DNA from: Liolophura sinensis | Taxonomy: Eukaryota > Mollusca > Polyplacophora > Chitonida > Chitonidae | NCBI RefSeq assembly: GCF_032854445.1 | Contig: NW_027018192.1 | Coordinates: 1-60,036 of the forward strand | Direction: 5' to 3' | Length of the DNA: 60,036 bases | Shown: piece after piece, positions 25,135 to 36,561 of the stretch | How positions within the stretch are numbered: the first letter of the stretch is position 1 | How the letters are laid out: each line of letters begins with the position of its first letter | The notes under the pieces: model-generated | The model's input: only the letters and a program-made list of their open reading frames with translations | The model's database searches: none | Told to the model about the DNA's origin: nothing | Made by a program: the position numbers and the translations under genes

Positions 25135-25380
25135 GTTTTACACAAAATCCAATATGGCGGCCGAACCACGTGACATAGCCAAAAAAAAAAAAAATATACC
25201 CCTAGAAAATTTCCGCTAGATTATGTGTGCAAAATTTTGAACTTCTATGTTGAACGGTGTTGGAGTTCTGCTGCTAACAAAATCGAAAAAAAAAAATAAT
25301 AATAATAATAATAATAATAATAAGAAAAAACAGAACAATAACAAAAGGGATCCCGTTCGGGAGAACGGGATCCCTAATAA
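24012..25380 (+). repeat. Unit 18 (h1, Q, T1, one hairpin)
   Basis: Member of the 2/4/16/18 subfamily. It matches unit 16 closely but ends in tail T1 with one hairpin, so the exchange point lies between body and tail. Confidence 0.9.
25347..25374 (+). repeat. Hairpin element, one copy (unit 18)
   Basis: GGGA-loop form with the leader ACAGAACAATAACAAAA, behind a longer (TAA)n tract. Confidence 0.9.
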
Positions 25381-26698
25381 CTAGAATGGATCTGCGAATA
25401 GCAGATCCTAGGCCGGGATCCCGGATCTGATCGATGACGTTTTCCCCTTTATGATCTTTGTTCGAAGGATACATGTTCCACAAACACGGCTTTCAAAGTT
25501 ACCTTGCGACCTTACACCGTTTGTCACTGATGCAGTCGGCCGGTCATTTGCATTCCCTCATATAGATCGGCGACCTTAATGATGCTACGCTATGCCCAGT
25601 GAAAAACGGTCGTTCCTTGGCAGATTTAGCCCGCTAATTGTAAGAAATCAGGCAAAAACACGACCAGTGTAACAGCCTGTTTGTACATTCACATCTGAAT
25701 CCACGACATGCCATGCACAGACTCACTGCTCCACTGATAGCTGGGCCATCGTTGGAAAGTCAGCACTTGGACCAGTTCACATGTCCATATCTGTTAATCA
25801 CCCTGGACTGTTTAACGTATAGTAAAGAGGGCGAGGTCTGCGCAAAACAAAGTTAACTTTTACAGGTCCATGTCATTTGCTGTTGTAGTTAGATCTCTAC
25901 GCCTTCTAATAGAGTACTGGAGATAGATGGGAACTGGAATCAATGTCATCCTACAACTGTTTCGGGAGATCACGGACAGTGTGGCCGAAAGCATCAGGTC
26001 AAATACTATAAACCCAGTCCAGTCCCCATCTAACTCCATGTTAAAGCAATAGGATTCCCACCTTTTTCTAAACAAAAAACGGTGTTGTGATTTAAACGCT
26101 TGTAGCGAAAAAACTATTGATCGGAGCTCAAATCCGTTGACGAATGCTCGAAAGAGCATGTCTTGGGCTACAATTTCGTGCAGGTTGCACGTTTCTAGCT
26201 GTCCTAGTTCTCGAGTTACAGGTCATTGAAGTTACGTAACTTTATTGATTTTTTGGCTGATATCTCAAAAAGTTACACAGATATGCAAAAAGTACAACCA
26301 GATTCGGAATCAGCAGCTCAAGATACATCAGAATACGTTCAGAACATATGAACTTTGAGAACTTTTTGTGACGTCACAAATTCGACCAATGGCGAGCTTC
26401 GAGAGTTTTAGCCGGAAGTGAACCATTTTCGCAAACTTTGAAGAACTCCTGACTTACTAGTTGCATGTCAAATTTGAGAACGATCGAATCAGTGGTTCTG
26501 GAGAAGAAGATTTTTAAAGATTTTACTCAAAATCCAATATGGCGGGCGAACCACGTGACATAGCAAAAAAAAAAAAAACATACCCCTAGAAAATTTCCTC
26601 TAGATTGTGTGTGCAAAATTTTGAACTTCTATGTTGAACGGTGTTGGAGTTCTGCTGCTAACAAAATCGAAAAAAAAAAATAATAATAATAATAATAA
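25381..26698 (+). repeat. Unit 19 (h2, P, T1, no hairpin)
   Basis: Member of the 5/17/19 subfamily and second half of the third Q/h2 pair. Confidence 0.9.
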
Positions 26699-28072
26699 CT
26701 AGAATGGATCTGCGAATAGCAGATCCTAGGCCGGGATCCCGGATCTGAGTGACGACGTTTTCCCCTTCATGTTCTGTGTTCGAAGGACACATGTCCCATA
26801 TACACGGCTTTCAAACTTTCCATGCGACCTTACACCGTTTGTCACTGAGGCAGTCGGCCGGTCATATGCATTCCCTCGAATAGATCAGCGACCTTGATGA
26901 TTCTACGCTATGCCCAGTGAAAAACGGTCGTCCCTTGGCAGACTTAGCCCGCTATTTGTAAGAAATAAGGCAAAAACACGACCAGTGTAACAGCAAGTTT
27001 GTACATTCACATCTCAATCTACGACCTGCCATGCAGAGACTCACAGCTCCATTGATAGCTCGGCCACCGATAGAAAGTCAGCAGTTATACCAGGGCACAT
27101 GTCCATATCTGTCAATCACCCTGGTCTGTTTAACGTATAGTAAAAGAGGACGAGGTCTACGCAAAACAAAGCTAACTTTTACAGGTCCACGTCGTTTGCT
27201 GTTGAAGTTAAATCTCTACGCCATCTAATAGAGTACTGGAGATAGATGGGAACTGGAATCAATGTCATCCCACAACCGTTTCGGGAGATCACGGACAGTG
27301 TGGCCGAAACATCAGGTCAAATACTACAAACCCAGTCCAGTCCCCATCTAACTCCATGTTAAAGCAATGGGATTCCCGTCTTTTTCTAAACAAAAAACGG
27401 TGTTGTGATTTAAACGCTTGTAGCGAAAAAACTATTGATCGGAGCTGAAATCTGTTGACGAATGCTCGAAAGAGCATGTCTTGGGCTACCAATTTCGTGC
27501 AGGTTGCACATTTCTAGCTGTCATAGTTCTCGAGTTAGAGGTCATTGAAGTTACGTCACTTTTTTGAGTTTTTTGTTTATATCTCAAAAAGTTACACAGA
27601 TATGCAAAAAATACAACCAGATTCGGAATCAGCAGCTCACGATACACCAGAATACGTTCAGAACATTTGAACTTTGAGAAATTTTTGTGACGTCACAAAT
27701 TCGACCAATGGCGAACTTCAGAGTTTTGACCGGAAGTAAACCATTTTCGCAAACTTTAAAGAACTCGTGACCTACTACCTGTATGTCAAATTTGAAAACG
27801 ATCGGTTCAGTGGTTCTTGAGAAGAAGATTTTTAAAGATTTTACACAAAATCCAATATGGCGGCCGAATCACGTGACATAGCAAAAAAGTTGAGAATTTG
27901 TCCCGAGGTATTCACCGCCAGAATATGTGTGCAAAATTTCAGACCTGTATGTTGAACGGTGAAAAAGTTTCCATGCGAACAAAGTCGGTGAAAAAAAACA
28001 TAATAATAATAATAATCAAGAAAAACAGAACGATTACAATAGGGATCCCGTTCGGGAGAACGGGATCCCTAA
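26699..28072 (+). repeat. Unit 20 (h1, P, T2, one hairpin)
   Basis: An ordinary unit whose core ends in an unusual GGATCTGAGTGACGACG. Confidence 0.9.
28042..28069 (+). repeat. Hairpin element, one copy (unit 20)
   Basis: GGGA-loop form. The triplet tract before it is interrupted (CATAATAATAATAATAATCAAG). Confidence 0.88.
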
Positions 28073-29385
28073 CTAGAATGGATCTGCGAATAGCAGATCC
28101 TAGGCCGGGATCCCGGATCGGATCGATGACGTTTTCATCTTCACGTTCTGTGTTCGAAGGACACATGTTCCACATGCACGGCTTTCAAAGATTCCATGCA
28201 ACCTTACACCGTTTGTCATTGAGGCAGTCGGCTGGTCATTTGCATTCCCTCGAATAGATCGGCGACCTTGATGATGCTACGCTATGCCCAGTGAAAAACA
28301 GTCGTCCCTTGGCAGGCTTAACCCGCTATTAGTAAGAAATAATGCAAAAACACGACCAGTGTAACAGCAAGTTTGTACATTGACATCTCAATCCACGACC
28401 TGCCATGCACAGACTCACTGCTCCACTGATAGCTCGGCCATCGTTAGAAAGTCAGCACTTGGAGCAGGGCACATGTCCATATCTGTCAATCACCCTGGCC
28501 TGTTTAACGTATAGTAAAGAGGACAAGGTCAACGCAAAACAAGCTAACTTTTACAGGTCCACGTCGTTTGCTGTTGTAGTTAGATCTCTACGCCATCTAA
28601 TAGAATACTTGAGTTAGATGTGAAATGGAATCAATGTCATCCTACAACCGTTTCCGGGAGATCACGGACAGTGTAGCCGAAAGCATCAGGTCAAATACTA
28701 TAACCCAGTCCAGTCCCCATCTAACTCCATGTTAAATCAATAGGATTCCAATCTTTTCTAAACAAAAACGGTGTTGACATTTAAACGCTTCTAGCGTGAA
28801 AACTATTGATCGGAGCTCAAATCCATTGACGAATGCTCGAAAGAGCATGTCTTGGGCTACAATTTCGTGCAGGCTGCACATTTCTAGCTTCCATAGTTCT
28901 CGAGTTACAGGTCATTAAAGTTACGTCACTTTTTTGAGTTTTTTGCTTATATCTCAAAAAGTTTTGCAGATACAAAAAAAATTCAAGCAGATTCAGAATG
29001 AGCAGCTGAAGATACATCAGAATTACGTTGAGAACAATTGAACTTGAGAACTTTTTGTGACGTCACAAATTCGACCAATGAGCGAGCTTCCAGAATTTTG
29101 ACGGAAGTGAACCATTTTCGCAACTTTAAAGAACTCGTGACCTACTAGCTGCATGTCAAATTTGAAAACGATCGGTTCAGTGGTTCTGGAGAAGAAGATT
29201 TTTAAAGATTTTACACAAAATCCAACATGGCGGCCGAACCACGTGACATAACAAAAAAGTGGAGAATTTGTCCGAGATATTCACCGCCAGAATATGTGTG
29301 CAAAATTTGAGACCTCTATGTTGAACTGTGAAAAAGTTTCCATGCGAACAAAGTCGGTGAAAAAAAATAATAATAATAATAATAA
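28073..29385 (+). repeat. Unit 21 (h3, P, T2, no hairpin)
   Basis: The head matches units 6 and 25. The body then matches units 1 and 3 (GAGTTAGATGTGAAATGG, AAAAAGTTTTGCAGATAC), which makes this a clear mosaic. Confidence 0.9.
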
Positions 29386-29452
29386 CTAGAATGGATCTGC
29401 GAATAGCAGATCCTAGGCCGGGATCCCGGATCGGATCGATGACGTTTTCTCC

Positions 29453-29757
29453 AACCATTAATACACGGCCCTTGTAACAACAAGTTGATGTAAATTTGCC
29501 GAATGTGGTAAATATATTTACGACAAAATTGCACTTTTTTTGCAATTTCATGGTAACTGGCGACAAAACCGTGCGTCGGAAAAAGAAAAAACACCACACC
29601 TCGTGATCGGAAAATCCAACTACGCCTAGCAGCCTACTTAAAACCTAGAAATTCACAACATTTTCATCGCCTGACAAATTGGCTAAGCTGGGATCGAACT
29701 CTGATACGACAGAGAGACGTCAGCGGTAAGAGAAAATAAAGAAAGAAGAAAAATCAT
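29453..29757 (+). repeat. Alternative segment, short form (unit 22)
   Basis: Has the same beginning as in units 9 and 11. After GCCGAATGTGGTAAAT it jumps to the block 2 part (GGCGACAAAACCGTGCGTCG), so block 1 appears deleted. It ends with an AGAAAATAAAGAAAG-type A-rich tract. Confidence 0.75.
29690..29701 (-). other. tRNA B-box-like sequence (unit 22)
   Basis: Second copy of the reverse-strand GAGTTCGATCCC. The neighbouring reverse-strand CTGTCGTATCA resembles the anticodon-to-T-arm stretch of tRNA-derived SINEs. The 5' half is not recognisable. Weak call. Confidence 0.25.
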
Positions 29758-30770
29758 AGTTTGTACTTTTATGTCTCAATCCACGACCTGCCATGCACAG
29801 ACTCAGTGCTCTACTGATATCTAGGCCGTTGTCAGAAAGTCAACACCTGGACCACGGCACATGTCCATATCTGTCAATCACCCTGGCCTGGTTAGCGTAC
29901 AGTAAAGAATACAAGGCCTGCGCAAAACAAAGCTAACTTTTACAGATCCACGTCGTCTGCTGTTGTAGTTAGAACTCTACGCCATCTAATAGAAGACTGT
30001 ATAGCTAAATGTCATCCTACAACCGTTTCGGGAGATCACGGACAGTGTAGGCGAAAGCATCAGGTCAAATACTATGAACCCAGTCCAGTCCCCATCTAAC
30101 TCCATGTTAAAGCAATGGGATTCCCATCTTTTTCTAAACAAAAAACGGTGTTGTGATCTTAAACGCTTCTAGCGAGAAAACTATTGATCGTAGCTGAAAT
30201 CCGTTGACGAATGCTCGAAAGAGCATGTCTTGGGCTACAATTTCGTGCAGGTTTCACGTTTCTAGCTGCCATAGGTTCTCGAGTTACAGGTCATTGAGGT
30301 TACGTCACTTTTTTCAGTTTTTTGCTGATATCGTAAAAAGTTACACAGATATGCAAAAAACACAACCAGATTCAGAATCAGCAGCTCAAGATACATCAGA
30401 ATACGTTCAGAACAATTGAACTTTAAGAACTTTTTGTGACGTCACAAATTCGACCAATGGCGAACTTCCAGAATTTTGAGCGAAAGTAAACCATTTTCGC
30501 AAAACTTTAAAGAACTCGTGACCTACTAGCTGCATGTCAAATTTGAAAACGATCGGTTCAGTGGTTCTGGAGAAGAAGATTTTTAAAGTTTTACACAAAA
30601 TCCAATATGGCGGCCGAACCACGTGACATGAAAAAAAAATGGAGAATTTATCCCTGGAAAATCTCCGCCAGAATTTTTGTGCAAAAATTGAGACCTCTAT
30701 GTTGAACGGTAAAAAAGTTTCCTTGCTAACAAAGTCGGTGAAAAAAAAATAATAATAATAATAATAATAA

Positions 30771-32213
30771 CTAGAATGGATCTGCGAATAGCAGATCCTA
30801 GGCCGGGATCCCGGATCGGATGGATGACGTTTTCCCCTTCATGTTCTGTGTTCGAAGGACACATGTTCCACATACACGGCTTTCAAAGATTCCATCCGAC
30901 CTTACACCGTTTGTCATTGAGGCAGTCGGCCAGTCATTTGCATTCCCTCGAATAGATCGGCGACCTTAATGATGCTACGCTATGCCCAGTGAAAAACGGT
31001 CGTTCCTTGGCAGACTTAGCCCGCTAATTGTAAGAAATAAGGCAAAAACACGACCAGTGTAACAGCAGGTTTGTACATTCACATCTCAATCCACGACCTG
31101 CCATGCACAGACTCACTGCTCCACTGATAGCTCGGCCATCGTTGGAAAGTCAGCACTTGGACCAGTTCACATGTCCATATCTGTTAATCACCCTGGACTG
31201 TTTAACGTATAGTAAAGAGCACGAGGTGTGCGCAAAACAAAGCTAACTTTTACAGGTCCACGTCGTTTGCTGTTGTAGTTAGATGTCTACGCCATCTAAT
31301 AGAGTACTGGAGTTAGATGGGAACTGGAACCAATGTCATCGTACAACCGTTTCGGGAGATCACGGACAGTGTAGCCAAAAGCATCAGGTCAAATACTACA
31401 AACCCAGTCCAATCCCCATCTAACTCCATGTTAAAGCAATAGGATTCCCGTCTTTTTCTAAACAAAAAACGGTGTTGTCATTTAAACGCTTGTAGCGAAA
31501 AAACTATTGATCGGAGATGAAATCTGTTGACGAATGCTCGAAAGAGCATGTCTTGTTCTACAATTTCGTGCAGGTTGCACATTTCTAGCTGCTACATATC
31601 TCGAGTTACAGGTCATTGAACTTACATAAGTTTTTTGAGTTTTTTGCTTATATCTCAAAAAGTTACACAGATATACAAAAAATACAACCAGATTCGGAAT
31701 CAGCAGCTCAAGATACATCAGAATACGTTCAGAACAATTGAACTTTGAGAACTTTTTGTGACGTCACAAATTCGACCAATAGCGAACTTCCAGAATTTTG
31801 ACCGGAAGTGAACCATTTTCGCAAACTTTAAAGAACTTGTGACCTACTAGCTGCATGTCAAATTAGAAAACGATCGGTTCAGTGGTTCTGGAGAAGAAGA
31901 TTTTTAAAGATTTTACACAAAATCCAATATGGCGGCCGAACAACGTGACATGAAAAAAAAATGGAGAATTTATCCCTGGAAAATCTCCGCCAGAATTTGT
32001 GTGCAAAATTTGAGACCTGTATGTTGAACAGTAAAAAAGTTTCCTTGCTAACAATGTCGGTGAAAAAAAAATAATAATAATAATAATAAGAAAAAACAGA
32101 ACGATTACAATAGGGATCCCGTTCCGGAAGAACGGGATCCCTAATAATAATAAGAAAAAACCGAACAATTACAAAAGGGATCCCGTTCGGGAGAACGGGA
32201 TCCCTAATAATAA
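30771..32213 (+). repeat. Unit 23 (h1, P, T3, two hairpins)
   Basis: An ordinary body with a T3 tail. The two hairpins are separated by a short (TAA)n, which shows hairpins and triplets interleaved. Confidence 0.9.
32113..32204 (+). repeat. Hairpin elements, two copies (unit 23)
   Basis: Copies at 32,113-32,141 (loop CGGAA) and 32,177-32,204 (loop GGGA). TAATAATAATAAG and the leader lie between them. Confidence 0.9.
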
Positions 32214-33290
32214 CTAGAATGGATCTGCGAATAGCAGATCCTAGGCCGGGATCCCGGATCTGATCGATGACGTTTTCCCTTCATGATCTGTGTTCGAAGG
32301 ACCCATGTTCCACATACACGGCTTTCAAAGTTTCTATGCGACCTTACACCGTTTGTCACTGAGGCAGTCGGCCGGTCATTTGCAATCCCTCAAATAGATC
32401 GGCGACCTTGATGATGCTACGCTATGCCCAGTGAAAAACGGTCGTTCCTTGGCAGACTTAGCCCATTAATTGTAAGAAATAATGCAAAAACACGACTAGT
32501 GCAACACAAAGTTTGTACAGACTCACAGCTCCACTGATAGCTTGGCCATCGTTAGAAAGTCAGCACTTGGACCAGGGCACATGTCCATATCTGTCAATCA
32601 CCCTGAACTGTTTAACGTATAGTAAAGAGCACGAGGTCTGCGCAAAACAAAGCTAACTTTTACAGGTCCATGTCATTTGCTGTTGTAGTTAGATCTCTAC
32701 GCCTTCTAATAGAGTACTGGAGTTAGATGGGAACTGGAATCAATGTCATCCTACAACCGTTTCAGGAAATCACGGACAGTGTAGCCGAAAGCATAAGGTT
32801 AAATACTACAAAGCCAGTCCAGTCCCCATCTAACTCCATGTTAAAGCAATGGGATTTCCACCTTTTTCCAAACAAAAAACGGTGTTGTCATTTAAACGCT
32901 TGTAGCGAAAAATCTATCGATCGCAGCTCAAATCCATTGACGAATGCTCGAAAGAGCATGTCTTGGGCTACAATTTCGTGCAGGTTGCACATTTCTAGCT
33001 GTCATAGTTCTCGAGTTACAGGTCATTCAAGTTCTGTCACTTTTTTGAGTTTTTTGCTAATATCTCAAAAAGTTACACAGATATGCAAAAAATACAACCA
33101 GATTCAGAATCAGCAGCTCAAGATACATCAGAATACGTTCAGAACGTTTGAACTTTGAGAACTTTTTGTGACGTCACAAATTCGACCAATAGCGAACTTC
33201 CAGAATTTTGACCGGAAGTAAACCATTTTCGCAAACTTTGAAGAACTCGTGACCTACTAGCTGCATGTTGAATTTGAAACCGATCGGTTC

Positions 33291-33321
<31 letters not shown>

Positions 33322-33617
33322 TTTACACAAAATCCAATATGGCGTCCGAACCACGTGACATAGCAAAAAAAGTGGAGAATTTGTCCCGAGATATTCACCG
33401 CTAGAATATGTGTGCAAAATTTCAGACCTGTATGTTGAACGGTAAAAAAGTTTCCATGCGAACAATGTCGGTGAAAAAAAAATAATAATAATAATAATAA
33501 GAAAAAACAGAACGATTACAATAGGGATCCCGTTCGGGAGAACGGGATCCCTAATAATAATAAGAAAAAACAGAACGAAAACAATAGGGATCCCGTTCGG
33601 GAGAACGGGATCCCTAA
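32214..33617 (+). repeat. Unit 24 (h1 variant, P, T2, two hairpins)
   Basis: Resembles unit 8 in the body. It lacks about 33 bp near 32,518, where TTTGTAC is joined directly to AGACTCAC. A short ACA repeat at both ends of the missing piece suggests slippage or end joining. Confidence 0.9.
33524..33614 (+). repeat. Hairpin elements, two copies (unit 24)
   Basis: Copies at 33,524-33,551 and 33,587-33,614, both with a GGGA loop and with a TAA run between them. Confidence 0.9.
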
Positions 33618-34725
33618 CTAGAATGGATCTGCGAATAGCAGATCCTAGGCCGGGATCCCGGATCGGATCGATGACGTTTTCATCTTCACGTTCTGTGTTC
33701 GAAGGACACATGTTCCACATGCACGGCTTTCAAAGATTCCATGCAACCTTACACCGTTTGTCATTGAGGGAGTCGGCCGGTCATTTGCATTCCCTCGAAT
33801 AGATCGGCGACCTTGATGATGCTACGCTATGCCCAGTGAAAAACAGTCGTCCCTTGGCAGGCTTAACCCGGTATTAGTAAGAAATAATGCAAAAACACGA
33901 CCAGTGTAACAGCAAGCTTGTACATTCACATCTCAATCCATCACCTGCCATGCACAGACTCACTGCTCCACTGATAGCTCGGCCATCGTTAGAAAGTCAG
34001 AACTTGGAGCAGGGCACATATCCATATCTGTCAATCACCCTGGCCTGTTTAACGTATAGTAAAGAGGACGAGGTGTGCGCAAAACAAAGCTAACTTTTAC
34101 AGGTCCACGTCGTTTGCTGTTGTAGTTAGATCTCTACGCCATCTAATAGAGTACTGGAGTTAGATGGGAACTGGAATCAATGTCATCCTACAACCGTTTC
34201 GGGAGATCACGGACAGTGTGGCCGAAAGCATCAGGTCAAATACTACAAACCCAGACCAGTCCTCATCTAACTCCATGTTAAAGCAATGGGATTCCCATCT
34301 TTTTCCAAACAAAAAACGGATTGGGGATTTAAGCGCTTCTAGCGAAAAAACTATTGATCGGAGCTCAAATCTGTTGACGAATGATCGAAAGAGCATGTCT
34401 TGGGCTACAATTTCGTGCAGGTTGCACGTTTCTAGCTGTCATAGTTCTCGAGTTACAGGTCATTGAAGTTACGTAACTTTTTTGAGTTTTTTGCTTATAT
34501 CTCTAAAAGTTACACCGATATGCAAAAAATACAACCAGATTCGGAATCAGCAGTTCAAGATACATCAGAATACGTTCAGAACAATTGAACTATAAGAACT
34601 TTATGTGACGTCACAATTTCGACCAATGGCGAGCTTCTAGAGTTTTGACCGGAAGTGAACTTTTTACTCAAACTTTAAAGAACTCGTAACTTACTAGCTG
34701 CATGATAAATTTGAAAACGATCGGT

Positions 34726-34756
<31 letters not shown>

Positions 34757-34988
34757 GTTTTACACAAAATCCAATATGGCGGCTGAACCACGTGACATAA
34801 GAAAAAAAAGAAAAATATACCTCTGGAAAATCACCGCCAGATTATGTGTACAAAATTTGAGACCTCTATGTTGAACGGTTTAAAAGTTCTGCTGCTAACA
34901 AAGTCGGTGAAAAAAAAATAATAATAATAATAAGAAAAAACCGAACAATAACAATAGGGATCCCGTTCGGGAAGAACGGGATCCCTAA
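33618..34988 (+). repeat. Unit 25 (h3, P, recombinant tail, one hairpin)
   Basis: The head matches units 6 and 21. The tail combines T1-like (ATATACC, CTGCTGCTAAC), T3-like (CTGGAAAATCACC) and T2/T3-like (AAAGTCGGTG) pieces. Confidence 0.88.
34957..34985 (+). repeat. Hairpin element, one copy (unit 25)
   Basis: GGGAA-loop form with the leader CCGAACAATAACAATA. Confidence 0.9.
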
Positions 34989-36555
34989 CTAGAATGGATC
35001 TGCGAATAGCAGATCCTAGGCCGGGATCCCGGATCGGATCGATGACGTTTTCCCCTTCATGTTCTGTGTTCGAAGGACACATGTTCCACATACACGGCTT
35101 GTAAAGTTTCCATGCGACCTTACACCGTTTGTCACTGAGGCAGTCGGCCGGTCATTTGTATTCCCTCGAATAGATCGGCGACCCTAATGATGCCACGCTA
35201 TGCCCGGTGAAAAACGGCCGTTTCTTGGTAGATTTAGCCCGCTATTTGTAAGAAATAACGCAAAAACACGACCAGTGCAACAGCAAGTTTGTACATTCAC
35301 ATCTCAATCCACGACATACTATGCACAGACTCACTGCTCCACTGATAGCTCGGCCATCGTTAGAAACTCAGCACTTGAAGCACGGCACATGTCCATATCT
35401 GTCAGTCACCCTGGCCTGTTTAACGTATAGTAAAGAGGACGAGGTCTGCGCAAAACAAAGCTAACTTTTACAGGTCCACGTCGATTGCTGTTGTAGTTAG
35501 ATCTCTACGCCTTCTAATAGAGTACTGGAGATAGATGGGAACTGGAATCAATGTCATCCTACAACTGTTTCGGGAGATCACGGACAGTGTGTCCGAAAGC
35601 ATCAGCTCAAATACTATAAACCCAGTCCAGTCCCCATCTAACTCCATGTTAAAGCAATGGGATTCCCACCTTTTTCTAAACAAAAAACGGTGTTGTGAAT
35701 TAAACGCTTGTAGCGAAAAAACTATTGATCGGAGCTGAAATCCGTTGACGAATGCTCGAAAGAGCATGTCTTGGGCTACAATTTCGTGCAGGTTGCACAT
35801 TTCTAGCTGTCATAGTTCTCGAGTTACAGGTCATTGAAGTTACCGTAACTTTATTTGATTTTTGGCTGATATCTCAAAAAGTTACACAGATATTGAAAAA
35901 ATACAAGCAGGTTCGGAATCAGCAGCTCAAGATACATCAGAATACGTTCAGACCATATGAACTTTGAGAACTTTTTGTGACGTCACAAATTCGACCAATG
36001 GCGAGCTTCCAGAATTTTGACCGGAAGTGAACCATTTTCGCAAACTTTGAAGAACTCCTAACCTACTAGTTGCATGTCAAATTTGAGAACGATCGGTTCA
36101 GTGGTTCTGGAGAAGAAGATTTTTAAAGATTTTGTTCGAAATCCAATATGGCGGCCCGAACCACGTGACATAGCAAAAAATAAAAAAAATATACCCCTAG
36201 AAAATTTCCTCTAGATTGTGTGTGCAAAATTTTAAACTTCTATGTTGAACGGTGTTTGAGTTCTGCTGCTAACAAAATCGAAAAAAAAAAATAATAATAA
36301 TAATAATAATAATAATAAGAAAAAACAGAACAATAACAATAGGGATCCCGTTCGGGAAGAACGGGATCCCTAATAATAATAATAATAATAATAAGAAAAA
36401 ACAGAACAATAACAATAGGGATCCCGTTCGGGAAGAACGGGATCCCTAATAAGAAAAAACAGAACAATAACAAAAGGGATCCCGTTCGGGAGAACGGGAT
36501 CCCTAAAAACAGAACGAATACAATAGGGATCCCGTTCCGGAAGAACGGGATCCCT
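34989..36555 (+). repeat. Unit 26 (h1, P, T1, four hairpins), last unit
   Basis: Last unit of the array. Four hairpins separated by (TAA)n or short linkers end the unit, and the 550-bp satellite starts directly behind the last one. Confidence 0.9.
36342..36554 (+). repeat. Hairpin elements, four copies (unit 26)
   Basis: Copies at 36,342-36,370, 36,418-36,446, 36,476-36,503 and 36,526-36,554. An extended (TAA)n tract lies between the first two. All three loop types occur. The last copy abuts the 550-bp satellite. Confidence 0.9.
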
Positions 36556-36561
36556 AAAAAA
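36556..36561. other. Junction between the two arrays
   Basis: Six adenines join the end of the last hairpin unit (GGGATCCCT) to the satellite sequence TACCAGGCAAAAATCC. Inside the satellite, A-type monomers have AAAAAATACCAGG at this place, so the joint lies within an A-run common to both partners. Confidence 0.85.

Larger units (their letters stand above)
29386..30770 (+). repeat. Unit 22 (h4, Q-like, T3, no hairpin)
   Basis: Third unit with the alternative segment (about 305 bp). The body rejoins near 29,758. Q variant GTATAGCTAAATG. Confidence 0.9.
1..36555 (+). repeat. Left tandem array, 1.3-1.7 kb units
   Basis: Twenty-six complete units plus a partial one lie head to tail, each counted from CTAGAATGG to the next. 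Each unit runs: core palindromes, head, body, promoter-motif cluster, tail, A-run, (TAA)n, and 0-5 hairpin copies. I sort units by head (h1 TTCATGTTCTGTG, h2 ATGATCTTTG, h3 CTTCACGTTCT, h4 CCAACCAATAATA), by body (P has the left arm GAGTTAGATGGGAACTGG or a close variant; Q has GTATAGCTGAATG instead), and by tail. Tail T1 contains TATACCCCTAGAAAAT and CTGCTGCTAACAAAATCG. T2 contains GAGAATTTGTCCCGAG and CCATGCGAACAAAGTCGG. T3 contains TTTATCCCTGGAAAATC and CCTTGCTAACAAAGTCGG. No long reading frame is shared by the units. The family is not one I can name. Confidence 0.95.

Noticed and set aside
1-36555. CRISPR array
   Set aside because: Repeats are 1.3 kb and contiguous, and the short hairpins have no unique spacers between them. 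The DNA looks eukaryotic.
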